Below are positions 25,957 through 39,106 of a DNA stretch of 64,000 nucleotides, in pieces. The stretch covers positions 230,268 to 294,267 of the forward strand of contig VYZB01000744.1 in assembly GCA_013397455.1 (NCBI GenBank), given 5' to 3'. This stretch comes from Crotophaga sulcirostris. Taxonomy: Eukaryota > Chordata > Aves > Cuculiformes > Crotophagidae. A program made the position numbers and the translations under genes. Below the pieces are notes generated by a model. The model did no database searches. It had not been told where the DNA came from and saw only the letters and a program-made list of their open reading frames with translations. Each line of letters opens with the position of its first letter. Position 1 is the stretch's first letter.

Positions 25957-27015
25957 TGTGTTGGATTGACCTTAGGTAGCCATCAGCTGCCCAGCAAGCC
26001 TCTCTATCACTCTCACTCCACTGAAAACACAAGGGAGAAAAATAGAACAATAAAGCTCATGGGTTGAGATAAAGACAGATAATCACTTACTAGTTGTCAT
26101 CACAGGCAAAACAGACTTCATATGAGGTAATTAATTTAGCACATTACCAGTCATTACCCATTAGAGTAGGGTAACGGGAAACAAAAGTAAATCTATAAAA
26201 CATATTCCACCCACCCCTCCTTCCTTCCCAGGCTCAGCTTCACTCCTGATTTTTCTTTACCTTTTCCACCTTAAGCAGCACAGGGAACAGAGGCTGTGAT
26301 TAGTTCATTATGCATTATCTCCGCTGTTCCTCCTTCCTCTTCCTCTACTCCAGTATAGTGTCCCGCCCAAGGAGGAGAGTCCTTCATGAATGTCTCCAAC
26401 ATGGGTCCTTCCTAAGTGCTACAGGTCTTCATGAACTGCTCCAATGTACATCCTTTCTACAGGGTGCAGTCCTTCAGGAACAGACTGACCTAGTGCTAGG
26501 TCCCTCACTGGGTCATATGTCCTGCCAGAAAAATTTGCTTTTGCATGAGTTCCTCTCCATGGGGTGCAGTTCCTGCCAGGAGCCTGCCCCACCATGGGTT
26601 CTCCATGAGGTCACAGTTTTCTTCAGGAACATCTACTTGCTCTGTCACCGGGTCCTCCATGGGCTGCAGGGCTGCTGTGTGCTCCAACATGGACCTCAAT
26701 AGAGTGCAAGGGGACAGCCTGAGTCACCACAGTCTTAATCATAGGCAGCAGGGGAATCTCTGCTCTGCCACCTGGAGTACCTCCCTTTCCTCCTTCTTCT
26801 CTGACCTTGATATCGGTGTGGTTGTTTTTTCTCACATATTCCCAATCTCTCCCTAAAGGCTGCTGTTACACAGTGGTTTTTATGCCTTTTTGAATATATT
26901 TTTTCAGTGTTGCCATGAAAGAGCATTGATTGTCTCAGCTTTAGCCAGCAGAAGGGTCATCTGGAAGCCACCTGGAAGTGGCTCCATCCAACATGAGGGC
27001 AGCTTCTAACATGTT
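25957..27015 (-). mobile_element. Avian ERV LTR (sense minus), main portion, inserted in another LTR
   Basis: This begins TGTGTTGGATTGACCTTAGG and runs through CTCATGGGTTGAGATAAAG, a C-rich segment (26205-26225) and a 45-bp tandem array. It matches a second LTR type that I know as repeated in bird genomes. Sense orientation is minus: the TATA-like AAATATATTC is the complement of plus 26889-26905. The element is interrupted at 27015 by a CR1 and resumes at 27963, ending in ACA at 28045. Its outer ends TGTGTT...GTACA carry the expected TG/CA. The flanks share only a GGG block (25954-25956 and 28047-28050), so the target duplication is imperfect or eroded. No internal retroviral genes are present. 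Open frames of up to 130 codons in this block are not conserved coding sequence. Confidence 0.78.
26378..26512. repeat. 45-bp tandem array inside the inner LTR
   Basis: Units begin at 26378, 26423 and 26468, exactly 45 bp apart, each with an AGTCCTTCATGAA-like start and a CTCCAACATGGGTCC-like middle. Looser relatives follow to about 26640 (CTGCCAG, CTCCATGGG words). The array lies in the putative U3 of the LTR. Confidence 0.85.
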
Positions 27016-27962
27016 AGAATTATAGAATCATAGACTCATTAAGTTTGGAAAAGTCCTCTAAGATCATCCAGTTCAACTGTCAGCCCATCACCATGCCTAC
27101 TAAACTATGTTACGAAATGTCACATCTGCATGTTTTTCTGAACACCTCTAGGGAAAGACTCCACCACTTCCCTGACCATCCTCTTCCAATGCTCGACCAC
27201 TTGTTCACTAAAGAATTTTTTTCTGATATCCAATCTATACCTTCCCTGGCACAACTTGAGACCATTTCCTCTTGTCCTATCACTTTTTACTTTGGAGAAA
27301 AGACCAGCATCCGTCTCGCTATGACCTCCTTTCAAGTAGTTGTAGACACCAATAAGGTCTCCTCTCAGCCTCCCCTTCTCCAGGCTAAACAACCCCAGTT
27401 CTCTCAGCCACTCCTTATAAAACTTGTTCTCCAGACCCTTCATCAGCTTTGTTTTCTTCCTCTGGACACTGTCCACCAGCTCATTATCTTTCTTGTGCTG
27501 AGGGGCCCAATACTGGTGCATCCTCACCACCTCTGAGTACAAGGGGACAATCTTTTCCCTAGTCTTGCTGGCCACAACCTTTCTGGTAGAGGCCAGGATG
27601 CTGTTGGCTTTCTTGGCCAGCTGGGCACACTGCCGGCTCACGTTCAGTTGGCTGTCAACAAGCAACCCCAGGTCCTTTTCCACCAGGCAGCTTTCCAGCC
27701 AGTTTCCCCCCAACCCTGTAGCTGTGGCATGGGGTTGTTGTGATTGAAGTGCAAAACTGGGCATCTGGCCTTGTTCAATCTCATATAGTTTGTCTCAACC
27801 CATCAATCCAGCCTGTCCAGGTCCCTCTGCAGAACCTTCCTGTCCTGAAACAGATCAGCACTGTCACCCAGTTTGGTGTCTTCTGCAAACTTACTGAGGG
27901 AGCACTCAATCCCCTCATCCAGATCATTGATAAAGATATAAAAAAGACTGGCCCCCAACACT
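27016..27962 (-). mobile_element. CR1 LINE inserted into an LTR
   Basis: CR1 in reverse orientation, starting on the plus strand with the complement of its tail (AGAATTATAGAATCATAG). It spans from the catalytic region of reverse transcriptase to the 3' end. On the minus strand, near 27950-27860, one reads [20 protein letters not shown], i.e. the catalytic F-A-D-D box altered to FAED. This is followed by the C-terminal domain in one long open segment (27764-27120). On either side the same LTR is found, broken in the block GCAGCTTCT / TCTTCTCACAGAAGCC. The CR1 therefore inserted after that LTR did. Confidence 0.95.
27120..27764 (-). pseudogene. CR1 ORF2 C-terminal remnant (214 codons open)
   Basis: This is the longest open segment in the window with recognisable content. 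Residues in order: [118 protein letters not shown]. All are characteristic of the region after the CR1 reverse transcriptase. The reverse-transcriptase catalytic residues lie upstream in a broken frame, and the initiator Met at 27764 is fortuitous. It cannot encode an active enzyme. It is part of the CR1 at 27016-27962. Confidence 0.9.
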
Positions 27963-28045
27963 AAGCCATCTTCTCACAGAAGCCACTCCTGCAGTGACCC
28001 ACACACACACCAAAAAAAAGCCCCTTGCCGCAAAACCACAGTACA
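27963..28045 (-). mobile_element. Inner LTR, remaining end after CR1 interruption
   Basis: TCTTCTCACAGAAGCCACTC and the closing GCAAAACCACAGTACA correspond to the terminus of the LTR whose main part lies at 25957-27015. In LTR sense (minus) this is the beginning of U3. A CACACACAC and A-run microsatellite sits at 28000-28018. Confidence 0.75.
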
Positions 28046-28446
28046 TGGGGTTTTTTCTTTTTCTCACTACCCCTTCATAGCATCTAGGCTGGGGTTAGTC
28101 AAGAAGCTGGGGTGGAGACCTAACCAGGACACCTGATCCACATTGATCAAAGGTGTGTTCCATACCATATATAGTATCATGTTCAGTAGTAATAACTGGG
28201 GTAAACTAGGAAGGTGGTGAGGGGGTTGTCTTCCACAGCAGTTATGGGTGAGAAACTGACTGGGCATTGTTCTGTTTGTGAGAGGTGGTGAATTAACTAT
28301 CAAATCAGTTAACTATTAACTATTACACCATCTATATCTTGACCCATGAGTTTTATCCCTCTTGGTCTCAGTTCCTCTCTCATCTCACTCAAGGAAAGAG
28401 GGTAAGAAAGGACTGAGCAGTTGTGTGGGTGCTTAGCTGCCACACA
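28046..28446 (+). mobile_element. Outer avian ERV LTR, 3' portion
   Basis: This resumes the LTR begun at 25811: TTTCTCACTACCCCTT, AGGCTGGGGT, GTTCCATACCATATATAG, then ATCTTGACCCATGAGTTTTA, and near the end GAGCAGTTGTGTGGGTGCTT with AGCTGCCACACA. The order matches the latter two thirds of the LTR type. The promoter-proximal block (CCATACCATATATAGTATC) and the region around the former polyadenylation signal are degenerate. The 3' limit is approximate. Confidence 0.78.
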
Positions 28447-31400
28447 TACTTGATAAAGTCAGTTATTGTAGAAAGTCTTATTGCGTAAGACCTTGCAGCC
28501 AGTTCTCCAGTGTGAATGAACTGAAAGTGTCTGAACTTATCAAGGAGCACAGATTGCTGCTGACATCTCAGCAGGCTACTATCTGATAGGTTAGATGATG
28601 GCATCTACTAGACACAGAAAGCCAGAAGAGCACTGTCTCATAGCACTTCCATGAGAAGAGGGAAGATGATCCGGTGGTCTCAACTAGCAGAACTATCATG
28701 TTTAAGAAGTAGGTACTGCAGTTTTCTAAAGCAACATCCAACAAACATAGTGTGAGCAAATAATCACACTACATTTATCTGTCTTGAGTCAAAACCATAG
28801 AATTAATTTGTTTCTTAACAGTTCACCTGACTGTGTAACCTATTTAGAGATTAAATTGTCACTAAAGAGGTTATGACAGAGCTGGAGTTTTGATCACTGC
28901 TGTGTGTTATCTGTAAACAACATCAGAAAGAAACCTCACTAAAATCAATATCACTCAAAAGAGTCTCACCTTTATTGTGTTGCTCAAGTTTTTAAAATAA
29001 ATTGAACTATGGTGTTGTTTGTGTGTAATACTCCAAATATACAAATACATCTAGAAATCTTCCTTCTCAGTTTCATGTTTCATTTAGGTACACAGTATAC
29101 TCACCCACACAAAATATGTAGTCTATAGATTTTGTTTCAAGGACATTCATTCTTGCTCCTAAGCTACTAGTGTTCTTATGAACCATTTTGTGAAAGAAAA
29201 GAGGAAAAAATCTGTCTGTGCAAAGTCTGTACAACGCAATTGCTCTTTTACTTACTTAGTATTGTCCAGGTCTAGAGAAATTTCGGAACTCATTGACCTC
29301 AATTCTTTGTTACAAAGTTTCTCAGTCCCCAGAGCATTGTTTATTCTCTGCTTCATTAGAAATTAAAATAATTTAATACTCTTTCTGACCTAGCTTTTTG
29401 AGGGTTTTATTGGGAAAACAGTGCTTGAGAGAATTCCAGCAGAATGGAATGAGGAGTAAAGATTGTAGGATGGGAATAATGCATTGACTTAACACATTGA
29501 ATAATGCAAAAAGCTCAGTGATAAGAAGAAAAGGAACTCTGCTTTACATTGTCATGCTATTTTTACTACCTTTCAAACAGTGATTTTGGTTTTGTTTGCT
29601 AGTAATTTATTAATCAGTTAATTTTCTTCTTATTAAGCATGTCTTTAACAGATCTGAGATCAATAAAGGTTATCTTTTTCACAACATATGAAATAAATGT
29701 TCTTATTTCAAGCTAAGGATTCCGATGTTTATTTTCTATGAGGAAAAATAATGTACTGATCATTATGTTTTACGAAACTAGAATAATTTGGAGAAGGTTC
29801 TTCATGGTTCTGCACATGTGTGTGTTGGGAACATAGTTACCAAGAGGCTGATTATAGCTTCTCATATTTAAAAATCAGAGTGTTCCTGCACTTGCATGAA
29901 TCTGAACAATTTAAATATTGCTCTAAATCATGACTGTTCACTATTATTGCCCAGGGGATGGCACTCTAACTGGAAATTATAAAAAGAAGTTTCACTCCAT
30001 CTCCAACTTGCAAACAACCTGATCATATCACAAAAAGGGATATTATATGTATGCTATCCTAAAGAAAAACCAAAGCTATTAAGGATGAGTCCTCACTTAA
30101 TCTGATGTACTAAAATAACCTTGTCTTCACTAAAACTGCAATGACTGACAACAGCACAAAATCTAGTCTCAAGAATTCAATGCCATAGAAAATTTTCAAT
30201 TTGATTGAAACATGCAATCACTTATACCATAAATATATAATTTGTGCCTTAAATATATGATTGTAGCAACTCAGGTCCTACACTTCAGGGTGAGTTTGCA
30301 GGAATTTTATTTTTTTCTTCTATTAGTATGGTACAAATCTTAAATCACCATAAATATATGTTTTCTCCTTAACTTTCAGTCCAGCTGATGCTAGCTAAAA
30401 ACATTTTGGTATTTTCAAATAATCCAGAGTATCCTGGCACAGAAATCCTCCTTTAATTTTCTTCAAAAAGTAGGTTTCCCTTCCCACTCCATGCTCTTCT
30501 GTCCTCTCCATTTATAGGTTTAAAGCGTCACATTCAGTGATATTGAGTAACTTCGTCTTTCTCTCTTTTTCTAGACTTTTAAGAAAATCAATGCAATATT
30601 TTCCCTGAATACAAATTGTTATCACCAAGATTTTTACTAAGACTGAAAAAAGTTCTGTATATTACTCTAGAACTGGAGTTGCCACAACAATTGCCTGAAG
30701 AATTTCCAGTTTATTTATCTTTTCCCTTGCATTGTCTAAGGGCCTTGTATTGTTTCATTTTCCATGTATGCATAATTCTCCATTGCTCTTCTCCACCCCA
30801 CACAGAGCAGAGCCTGTGGAAAGTTCAACCTCTCATTTTTAAAGTCAGTTTTGCTTCCCCGTTATGCACCTCCACACTTCCAGAATCAAAGTCTTTCATC
30901 ATCAAAAAAATCTGAGGCTCTGCCTCTTGCTATGGGTAGATTGAAATCCAATATGTTCAGATGGTTTTTGGCAGAGTGTTTATTTCCCTTCTTGCTCCTG
31001 TTACTTTATCTCCCATTATAAATTACTATATATGAATAGCATTGTATAAATATCGCTGTTGTTCTTGCACAGAATTTGGGTACAAGGGTGTCAAGCCATG
31101 CTAATACACAGGGCTTTCATGCTTTAGTGCCCATAGTCACATTTTTCTAGGGGAGTGTACTAAATAACGCATAGTTACCAGCTCCCTGAAAAGTGCCTCA
31201 CGACCAAAATAAGCCCACATATAAAAGAAACACATATGGTCATGAAATATCTTCCAGTTTCTAAACTTATATAGTGATAGAATAGTGATCATTTGGTTTC
31301 ATAAGCTTGAACCATGTAATCAGTTGCTCTTTTTTTTAACAATGTTGACTTCTTTTGACAATGGCAGTGCATTGTTCTTTGTTTATACTGGTTTTGCCAG

Positions 31401-34400
31401 TTCAGGTAACAATAAGTTCATATTTAACTAAGCAAAGGAAGACAAGATTAAAGAACCAGATCTTTCTTTCTGCACTCTTTCTGAAAAAATATTCTTGTCT
31501 TACTGGCATAATCCTTTCTACTAAACAAGCATTTGTGTTCACATATAAGTTCCTCAGATCAGACAACTATTTTATTAGGTGAGTCGATTGATTAGTCGCA
31601 ATGCATATGTAATAATATAAATCTTAGATTTTGAATATCTTCTACAAAACAGAAACTTACAAACTTTTCGAACTTATAAACTGCCCCTCCAAAACCCAAA
31701 CCCAACCAACCAAAACAAAATAAAATGGTAAAATATTGAGCAGATATCCACTGAAAATTTGGTTTCTATAAATCCTTAAGTAGAGCTCTATCAAACACAA
31801 CCGCACAGTCTATTTTAACCACTTTTTAAAATAAAGCTTGATGGGATAATCACTGGTGCTACTTCCACCAGTCATCCTTTAAGAAAGACTGTTTGGTCAA
31901 TCAGTTGATATTGGTAAAAAGACGTGGTGTTTAAAGAGAGACACAGGTAGTGGAAGCTTTCATAGGATTATACCCTTTTTAATGCAGAAATAATTTAGGT
32001 ATCTAGTAATTCAAGTACCAAGGAATTCAATTTATGTTAACTCAGAATATTTTTTTTTCAACTGGCAAACCAAAAACTTTCACCTGAAAGTTAACACGCA
32101 AGCAGTAATTTATTTTTTTATCTAGTGAATTGATATGATAGTTTTTTTAATTCTTTTTGAACTGATGGGTGAAAGTAGGAAACATTTGAACCTTTCCTAT
32201 AGAATTCATGACTGTAGACATTTAGGTGTCATATTCACTGGTGTAATCCATACAGGTCTTTAATTCAAACAACCAGCTCTGAATAAACTTTCCTACTTTT
32301 CACTGCAAGCAAACAATTATCTTGAGGGTTGATCCTTCCCACTTTAAGATTGATTTTAGAGATAAGGTAGATAAATCACTCTCCAGATGTGCCTGCTTCT
32401 CATTATTGATTACAAAGGGAAGTGGTTACCTCAGAAGGCTGATATTTAAATACAACTCAGTTGAAATGAGTTCTATCTAAAGGAAAGAAATTCAAGATTT
32501 GTGATCCCAAATACGTAACCAACTTATTCTCATGTACCAAAATTAAATTCTTCTCCTACCATACTCTTGTTGCACTTCTACACATTTGTTAGGCTGGTGT
32601 TGAGGACAGACCGTGCTACGATCATCTCAGTTTCCATCAGGGGCACACTGTTGGACACAAACACTGCATCTCTTCTCTTCATGTGATACTACAGTAAGAA
32701 ATTCAGGCATTATTTCTCCCTATATTATTTGTCTTTTCCTTCTTTATAATAAATAGCTTATTTTACCAGTCTGTATGGTTAAATTCTGTAACTCAGTGTA
32801 TCTTTGCAGTATATGAAGAAAGAAGCATATTTTAATCTGTTCCAAAGTGAGAAATGTTTCCATTCTGATTTGTATGTTTTGCTTTGGGTTTTTTTGTGTT
32901 ATAAAAATGTATCACACTTTGAAAAGTCTGTAATTCTACCATAATAAAGGGAATTTTTAATATTTGCATTTTAAGCTATGTCAAGGGTTCCCAGAATAAA
33001 AGCATGAGTATTAAATTTAAGTAAATTAATTAAAGCTCCTTTAGGAAAATTATCCACATTTCCCCAGAGATTTTTTTTTTTACATATATATTTTCAATAC
33101 AAAATCATCCTGCAATTTTAAAATAAGAAACACCATCTTGATGGTAATTTAAAATTTAATAGTATATTTTCAGAGTAAGTTCTTTACTGGAAACCATGTT
33201 CAGTAACAAAATACATGACAGGGTTTATCATGTGTTAGTGTGCAAAATTCTCACCTGGAACACATTTTCTCATTGTTAAAGAAGAAATTAACAACTCAGT
33301 AATTGGTGCTCTGAACTTCATTAGTGTATAGCTCACCAACAATCTACCTCAGCATCTACAGGTCAGGAGACAGCCACTGTAGAAAGATACTCACTTCTTA
33401 TGAGTTTTTTAAGGGAAAGTATATACATCCTTGTAATAACATTCACCTCTCTATTTGCGTACATAAGGGTGGCTCCCAAGACCATTTTCACCTGATCAAT
33501 GAACACAGATCTGTCTTCTAGAGGTGAAAATGAAAATTACTGTATTGGAGAAACTCCTGGGAGAAATACTGATATTTTTTTGCTTCAAACCAATGCAAAG
33601 AACCACCAAGTTGCAGAATGGCAGAGATGAAATGAAGAAGAGACAAAGAGGTTACGGTTTCAATTATTTTCCTTTTGCTGATACTCATGAAAGAAGAATT
33701 TAAATATTGTATTATTTAAATATGTTATTCAGATTCAAATAAATAATTTTTCTCCTTGTTTAATTTATTTCTATCAATGAAGTCCATAGCAAGTAAATTT
33801 TTTTAATTAATTTAGCATATATCCTATGTATTGTAAAAAATTGTCATGACTGTGCAATGAAATTCAGTACAATGGAATTTTAATTATGAGAATTTAAAGA
33901 AATTTTGATGGCTGGTTTATTATTTTAGTTTGTTTATTTTGGGTCTTTTATTGCTATCTGGTCATATGTTTGTATTTCTTTAGCATAATTCTTATTTGAG
34001 GAAGAATCAGTTCTGTTTATACTGAATAAGGACAGGTAAGTTAGCGTTCTAATTTTTTAAAATGGACATAAAACTCAGAAGACCAACATAGCCATATATA
34101 TAGCTGAGATCAAATAGCATGTAAGGTCCAGTAAGAACTGTAATGTTTGTCTCATGATAGTTTCAATGAAAGTGGTAAATTATTCTAATTATTTCAGAAG
34201 AGAAAAATGAGAAGAATCTGTCGCTGAAAACGGTCTGTAAAATATACAACTGCAAATTCCACCATTACGACTCTGTCTGTTAATAAACAAGATAGTCCAG
34301 AGACTCTGTGGACCACAGGCTAATTGGCACAGCATAACAGTTGTGGAGAGCTAAGCTCTCTTACCCTCCTAAATAGACCAGCTGTGTTTAAACTGCTATT

Positions 34401-37400
34401 GAGAATGATCCTTGGCTCAGGCTTTGTCTAGGAGAAAGTTAGCCCATCTTAATAATGACATGCTAGGGACCATCTTAGCAATTTTACAGTATAGGTGACT
34501 GCATGCCAGTGCTCAGCTCCATGCCATGTCCTATTAGAATAAATGTTACAAAAGTATCTCAAAATCACAAATAATTTGGCTTACAATACTTTGATCACAT
34601 TATTACCCACAGTGATATCTACAAGGCTGAACAGTGCAGATCTGAACCTATATACGTGATGCAGGAGTGTTCTCCTCCTCCTGTCAGCAGTGCTTTGTGA
34701 TGCTGCAGCAAAGCATAGCTATAAAGCTCTTATCACTTTCCACTTTCACACATTATAAACATTTTTGGCTCTACTTACAGATTAAAACCAAATTGTTACA
34801 TTAATCACATGACTGCTTTGTCTGAAGAGTTGGTGTAGCTGAATGACCATTTTAGCCTCTTAGATGCTTTGACCAAAATTTATTCCAGTGTGCTGAATTT
34901 TCTCAGGTAAGCACCATCTTGAACTGGGATCTCTCCAAAGGCAACTCTTAGAAATAAAACTCTCATAGCAAAAAGATCTAAAATCCCAAATGAGAGAGCT
35001 TGAACAAGGCACTTGGCATTTACCTCAAGTCAGATGAGACAAATTCATCTCAGTATTTCTTGCTTAGATGCCTCAGCTGATTCCCTGAAGCGGGCGGAAG
35101 GAACCTGAATCTTGATATCAATTAACTTCTTTACTTCAGTAAAGGGTTATTTTCAGTAACCTAATGGTATTAAGAGATTGTTCTCTCATCATAGACCTTT
35201 CCTTTTCCTATGTCTTTGTTATGAATTAGAACAAATATAACCACATGTTTCCAACAAGACATCTCAATGAGCTCTTAGGAATGCAGAGTTGACATGAGAC
35301 TGTGGCTTGCACCACGGTTATCTTTTCCTGTTGTTCCTGCTTTTATATTTATTTTTTTCTGCAGCACCTTATTCGTTGATGTTCATGCTCCTGTTAATGT
35401 TCCAGAAGAACTCAGAAGCATTCTTTTTAGTGTCAAATCTGTCGAAGGAAGATTAGATCTTAAGTGGAAACACAGTAGAAACATGGACAACCTAGAGATG
35501 AACTTCACAACATTGAAATAGTTAAATGCTGATCGTAATAGCATGCCAATATAAAGTATAAATAGCTCATAGATTTGTGCTGAGTTCCTGCTTATCAAGG
35601 AAGTCTTTCAGGAGAGGTAAGGATATTTGTGCCCACAGAACCTTTACTTTCCAATTTAATTCTATCAATTAATAAGTTTATCTACTTCTTTATTACCTGG
35701 AGGCATTGGATAATGTGAATTTAAAAAAACAGAGCAGAAGAGGAGACTGTATCCCTATCCATGTATTATGCTTCTTGTTATATCTTCAAGGAAGACCATG
35801 TGTCAGAATCAATACTGGAAGCAAAACACACCAGAGGAGCTCTGGGAGTAATTTGCTTGAAGCAAGAATAATTATTTCTGTGACTTTGAAGAGTTCAGAG
35901 GAAACGTGGATACCATGACCTTTTTGCTGAAAATTATCATTTTAGTCTTTACCCAACAAGCTCTGAAAACTGACAGAGGCATGATGGATTTATAGAGCCA
36001 GCACTTTGCAGAAACCAGTGACAATTCCAGGAGATACCTGAAATTTAGAAATCTCTTGCTCAAGAAAAATCAAACATTTACATTTTGCCTGATCTTCATT
36101 TGCTGAAACAAGATATTTAGAAAATCCTTTTTCTGTCTCACAGTCAAAGCAAGGACAGTTGTACCAAAAAGCCGTGAGGGAAACACAAAACTACACACTC
36201 TGTGTCAGTAAATGACACATCAGGTGTTCCATAATGTCACTTGCTTAAAATTAAATCTTATAATTTCTATTTGAAGTGAAATGAACCGCAGAAAAAAATT
36301 CAATTGAAAACACATCAAAACAAAATACAGAATGGATTTTGCCTACAAGCAGCACACAGCTCATTCCATATTCTAAATTTTGCCTCCAAAATTAATTAGT
36401 TATCATTACATTCTATAGCCATGGCAACAGCCTTGCTGTTATTTTTGATTAATACATTCACCTGTTCAGGTTAAAATGTGTTACAAGTTAATCCACAGTG
36501 TAACTGAATACTAGACCTCCCCCATCCCATTGCTATGACAGCCAAGGTTTTAAGACGGTGATACTCAGTGCATAGGTTTCTCATCTGTAGAATGAACAGG
36601 TAAGAACGTGTGAACTCTGAACTATGTCTTATGGTGTTTAAAACTTTCAGCTTCAAACACTTTCATGATTTTTTTATAACAGGTACTACAGATTAGTAAC
36701 TCTCAGAAGATTCTAAGACTTCACGGAATGTTTTTGGGGAAAAAAACCACCAAACAAATTAAAGAGTCTTCACCCACCTTAGATGCCTCTGCATTTGGCT
36801 GTCAGCCAGCCAGTAAATCTTCAGTTTTAGGAAATTCAAGGCCATTTCAAGTGTGGTTCCTCTCACTCTAGTATAGAATCTGAAATATGGCTGATTAATA
36901 ACATTATTTCTCCTCTTTGATTATAAAAGTATTTATAAAATTGATTATAAAATGATGGTGATTTTACAGTAAACCTTAGACTTCAACAGTGAGTTTAATC
37001 CTACTCAAGGAAATTCACTCTTTTGCCGATAAAACACACAATTGTGACTGTGCCACATTCATCCATTTTTGGCAAAACAACCTAAACTTAATATGCTGTG
37101 ACAAGAAATGAGACCAGCAATCAGTTATCCACACCTCCATTTTACCCGTTAAATGTAAAATAACACTGACAATGGGAAACTGTAAAGCTAAGTGGAGCAA
37201 TAGAATTGCTCTGTTTTCCTCCTGTGGATTAGTTCTGAGATTTATGGGACCATACAAAGAACAAAACATATGTAACATCATCTTAATCACTAATGAAAGC
37301 ATCCACTTAAAAGGCAGTTGTTGTCTGTTCCAGGTAGAGCTTGAGCATGTACGTTTAACATCCACTGAACAAAATTCAAACAGATATTACAGTAAACTGT

Positions 37401-37924
37401 TTGCCTTAAAATATTCACCGACCATAGCCATTAATGTTTATTTTTATTTTTTGTGGTTGTGTTAGGCTTTCCTGATTATCTGTATTTTTTATGCATACCT
37501 TTTAAAATCTGAACCACTATAAAGTGTCCTAGCATCTCTCAGAGCATTGACATTCAGTATAAAATATTTTGTTTTGGCATAGGTTATACAGGAAGTATAG
37601 GCATTCTCCTATTAATCCTAACCCAAAGTTTCCACTTTCTCTAACCACCTTCTGTATCCGGCAGCTCATCATTATGTGACCCCCTGTCTACCTGGTCTCT
37701 CTTGGTGTTCCCATACAAAACTGCCCTTTTTCAGAATCACCTCTGTCAAATTTCTTCTCTACTGCCAGAATTGTTTCGGTGTTGCTAACTTATACAAATG
37801 TCATTTGGCACTTAGGATCTATCAGAATTTCCAATTTATTGGATGTCCTCTATTTTCCGCTTGGCTCCCTCTCTTCAAATAATAACATGATTCCATTTAT
37901 GATCTTACAGTCACAATGCGAACA
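28447..37924. other. Long AT-rich intergenic stretch, no transposon or gene recognised
   Basis: About 9.5 kb in which nothing could be assigned. Local low-complexity points are C/A-rich sequence at 31682-31726 and T-runs at 33069-33080. The open frame at 35294-35521 starts with a hydrophobic leader-like stretch but has no other support. Confidence 0.55.
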
Positions 37925-38390
37925 AACTGACAAGAGCTTAGAGAAGCTGGCAGCTTGTGGCTTGGACTGGAACACTCTGTGCTGGGTTAGGAATTGGTTG
38001 GATGGCCGAGCCCAGAGAGTGGAGGTGAATGGTGTCTCATCCAGTTGGCAGCCGGTCACCAGTGATGTCCCCCAGGGATCGGTGTTGGGCCCAGTCCTGT
38101 TTAATATATTTATTGATGATATGGATGAGCGGATTGAGTCCATCATTAGCAAGTTCACAGATGATACCAACCTGGGAGGAAGGGTTGATCTGTTAGAGGG
38201 TAGGATGGCCCTACAAATGCGCTGCCCAGGGAGGTGGTGGAGTCACCATCCCTGGAGGTGTTTAAGAGGAGATTGGATGAGGCACTTAGTGCCTTGATTT
38301 AGATGATGAGTTGGTGTTAGTGTTGGGTTATAGGCTGGACTCGATGATCTCAAAGGTCCTTTCCAACATTGTGATACTGTGATACTGTGA
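37925..38390 (+). mobile_element. CR1 LINE with large internal deletion
   Basis: The left part (37925-38212) encodes reverse-transcriptase motifs in one open frame: [20 protein letters not shown], the conserved [19 protein letters not shown], and then FTDDTNLGG, where the catalytic F-A-D-D box has Ala changed to Thr but both Asp kept. At about 38212 the frame jumps directly into the 3'-terminal segment (GCCCAGGGAGGTGGTGGAGT). It ends with GGACTCGATGATCTCAAAGG, TTCCAACATT and GTGATACTGTGATACTGTGA (38371-38390). The intervening ORF2 C-terminal region seen in the other copies is missing. The tail repeat (GATACTGT) differs from that of the other copies, marking a separate CR1 subfamily. It is relatively well preserved. 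Confidence 0.93.
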
Positions 38391-39106
38391 AATGAGAGGA
38401 AATAGGGTAAAGAACCTTGTTGTGTACTAGTCCGCTACTCTTCTTTTCCCTTCCCAAGCTTCCTATTCTGTTTGGTCAAGTCTCTTATGTCTTTATTTTC
38501 TATTTTGAAGGGTCTGGGTAACTTTAATAATTGTGGGCTTTTTTTAAGTGTGTTTTCTTCAAACAATACAGTTTCAAAAAAAAATCTGCAGTTTTCAGAT
38601 AAGCATTAGCAAAAGGCTTGTTTAAACATCCAAAGCTCTTGACATTCTCTTCCAAGTCAGGAACATACGTACTCCAGAAAAGCATATGGTCACTAGACTT
38701 TTAAACCTGCCAAAGGCTTATGTACAAGCAGATGTATGTATAATCCAGCCTGTTTGAAAGTTTCTACTATTCTTATACGTTAACATGTGGTCTCAGTTTC
38801 TACAATACCAATTAAGGGTGAACTTTTGGAATCCCTAGCAAAGATACAGCCAAAAGAGTAAAAGATATTTTTATGTTCTGGTAAAATATACACTCATTTT
38901 CACAAACAGGACTTTACTACTAGAATCAAAGGCTGATCGGCTCATAATCTATTTTTAAGATTAGTCACAATAAGCAATCTATCAAATGGAAGGAAGTCCA
39001 TGAATAATGGCTTCTCATCTAGCAGGAGCCAACAGTTATGTACTCAGGAATGACCTTAGCATGTTAATCCTTTTTCAAGGAACACTGAACAGTCACCTAT
39101 CTGGGC

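Noticed and set aside
26310..26702. 130-codon open frame on the plus strand
   Set aside because: It lies entirely within the repeated U3 of an LTR and reflects the 45-bp units, a multiple of three that avoids stops.
27045..27536. 163-codon open frame on the plus strand
   Set aside because: It is the antisense shadow of the CR1 ORF2 remnant on the minus strand.
35294..35521. 75-codon open frame starting with a hydrophobic, signal-peptide-like segment
   Set aside because: No further domain, no splice or promoter context. AT-rich sequence with T-runs readily encodes hydrophobic stretches by chance.
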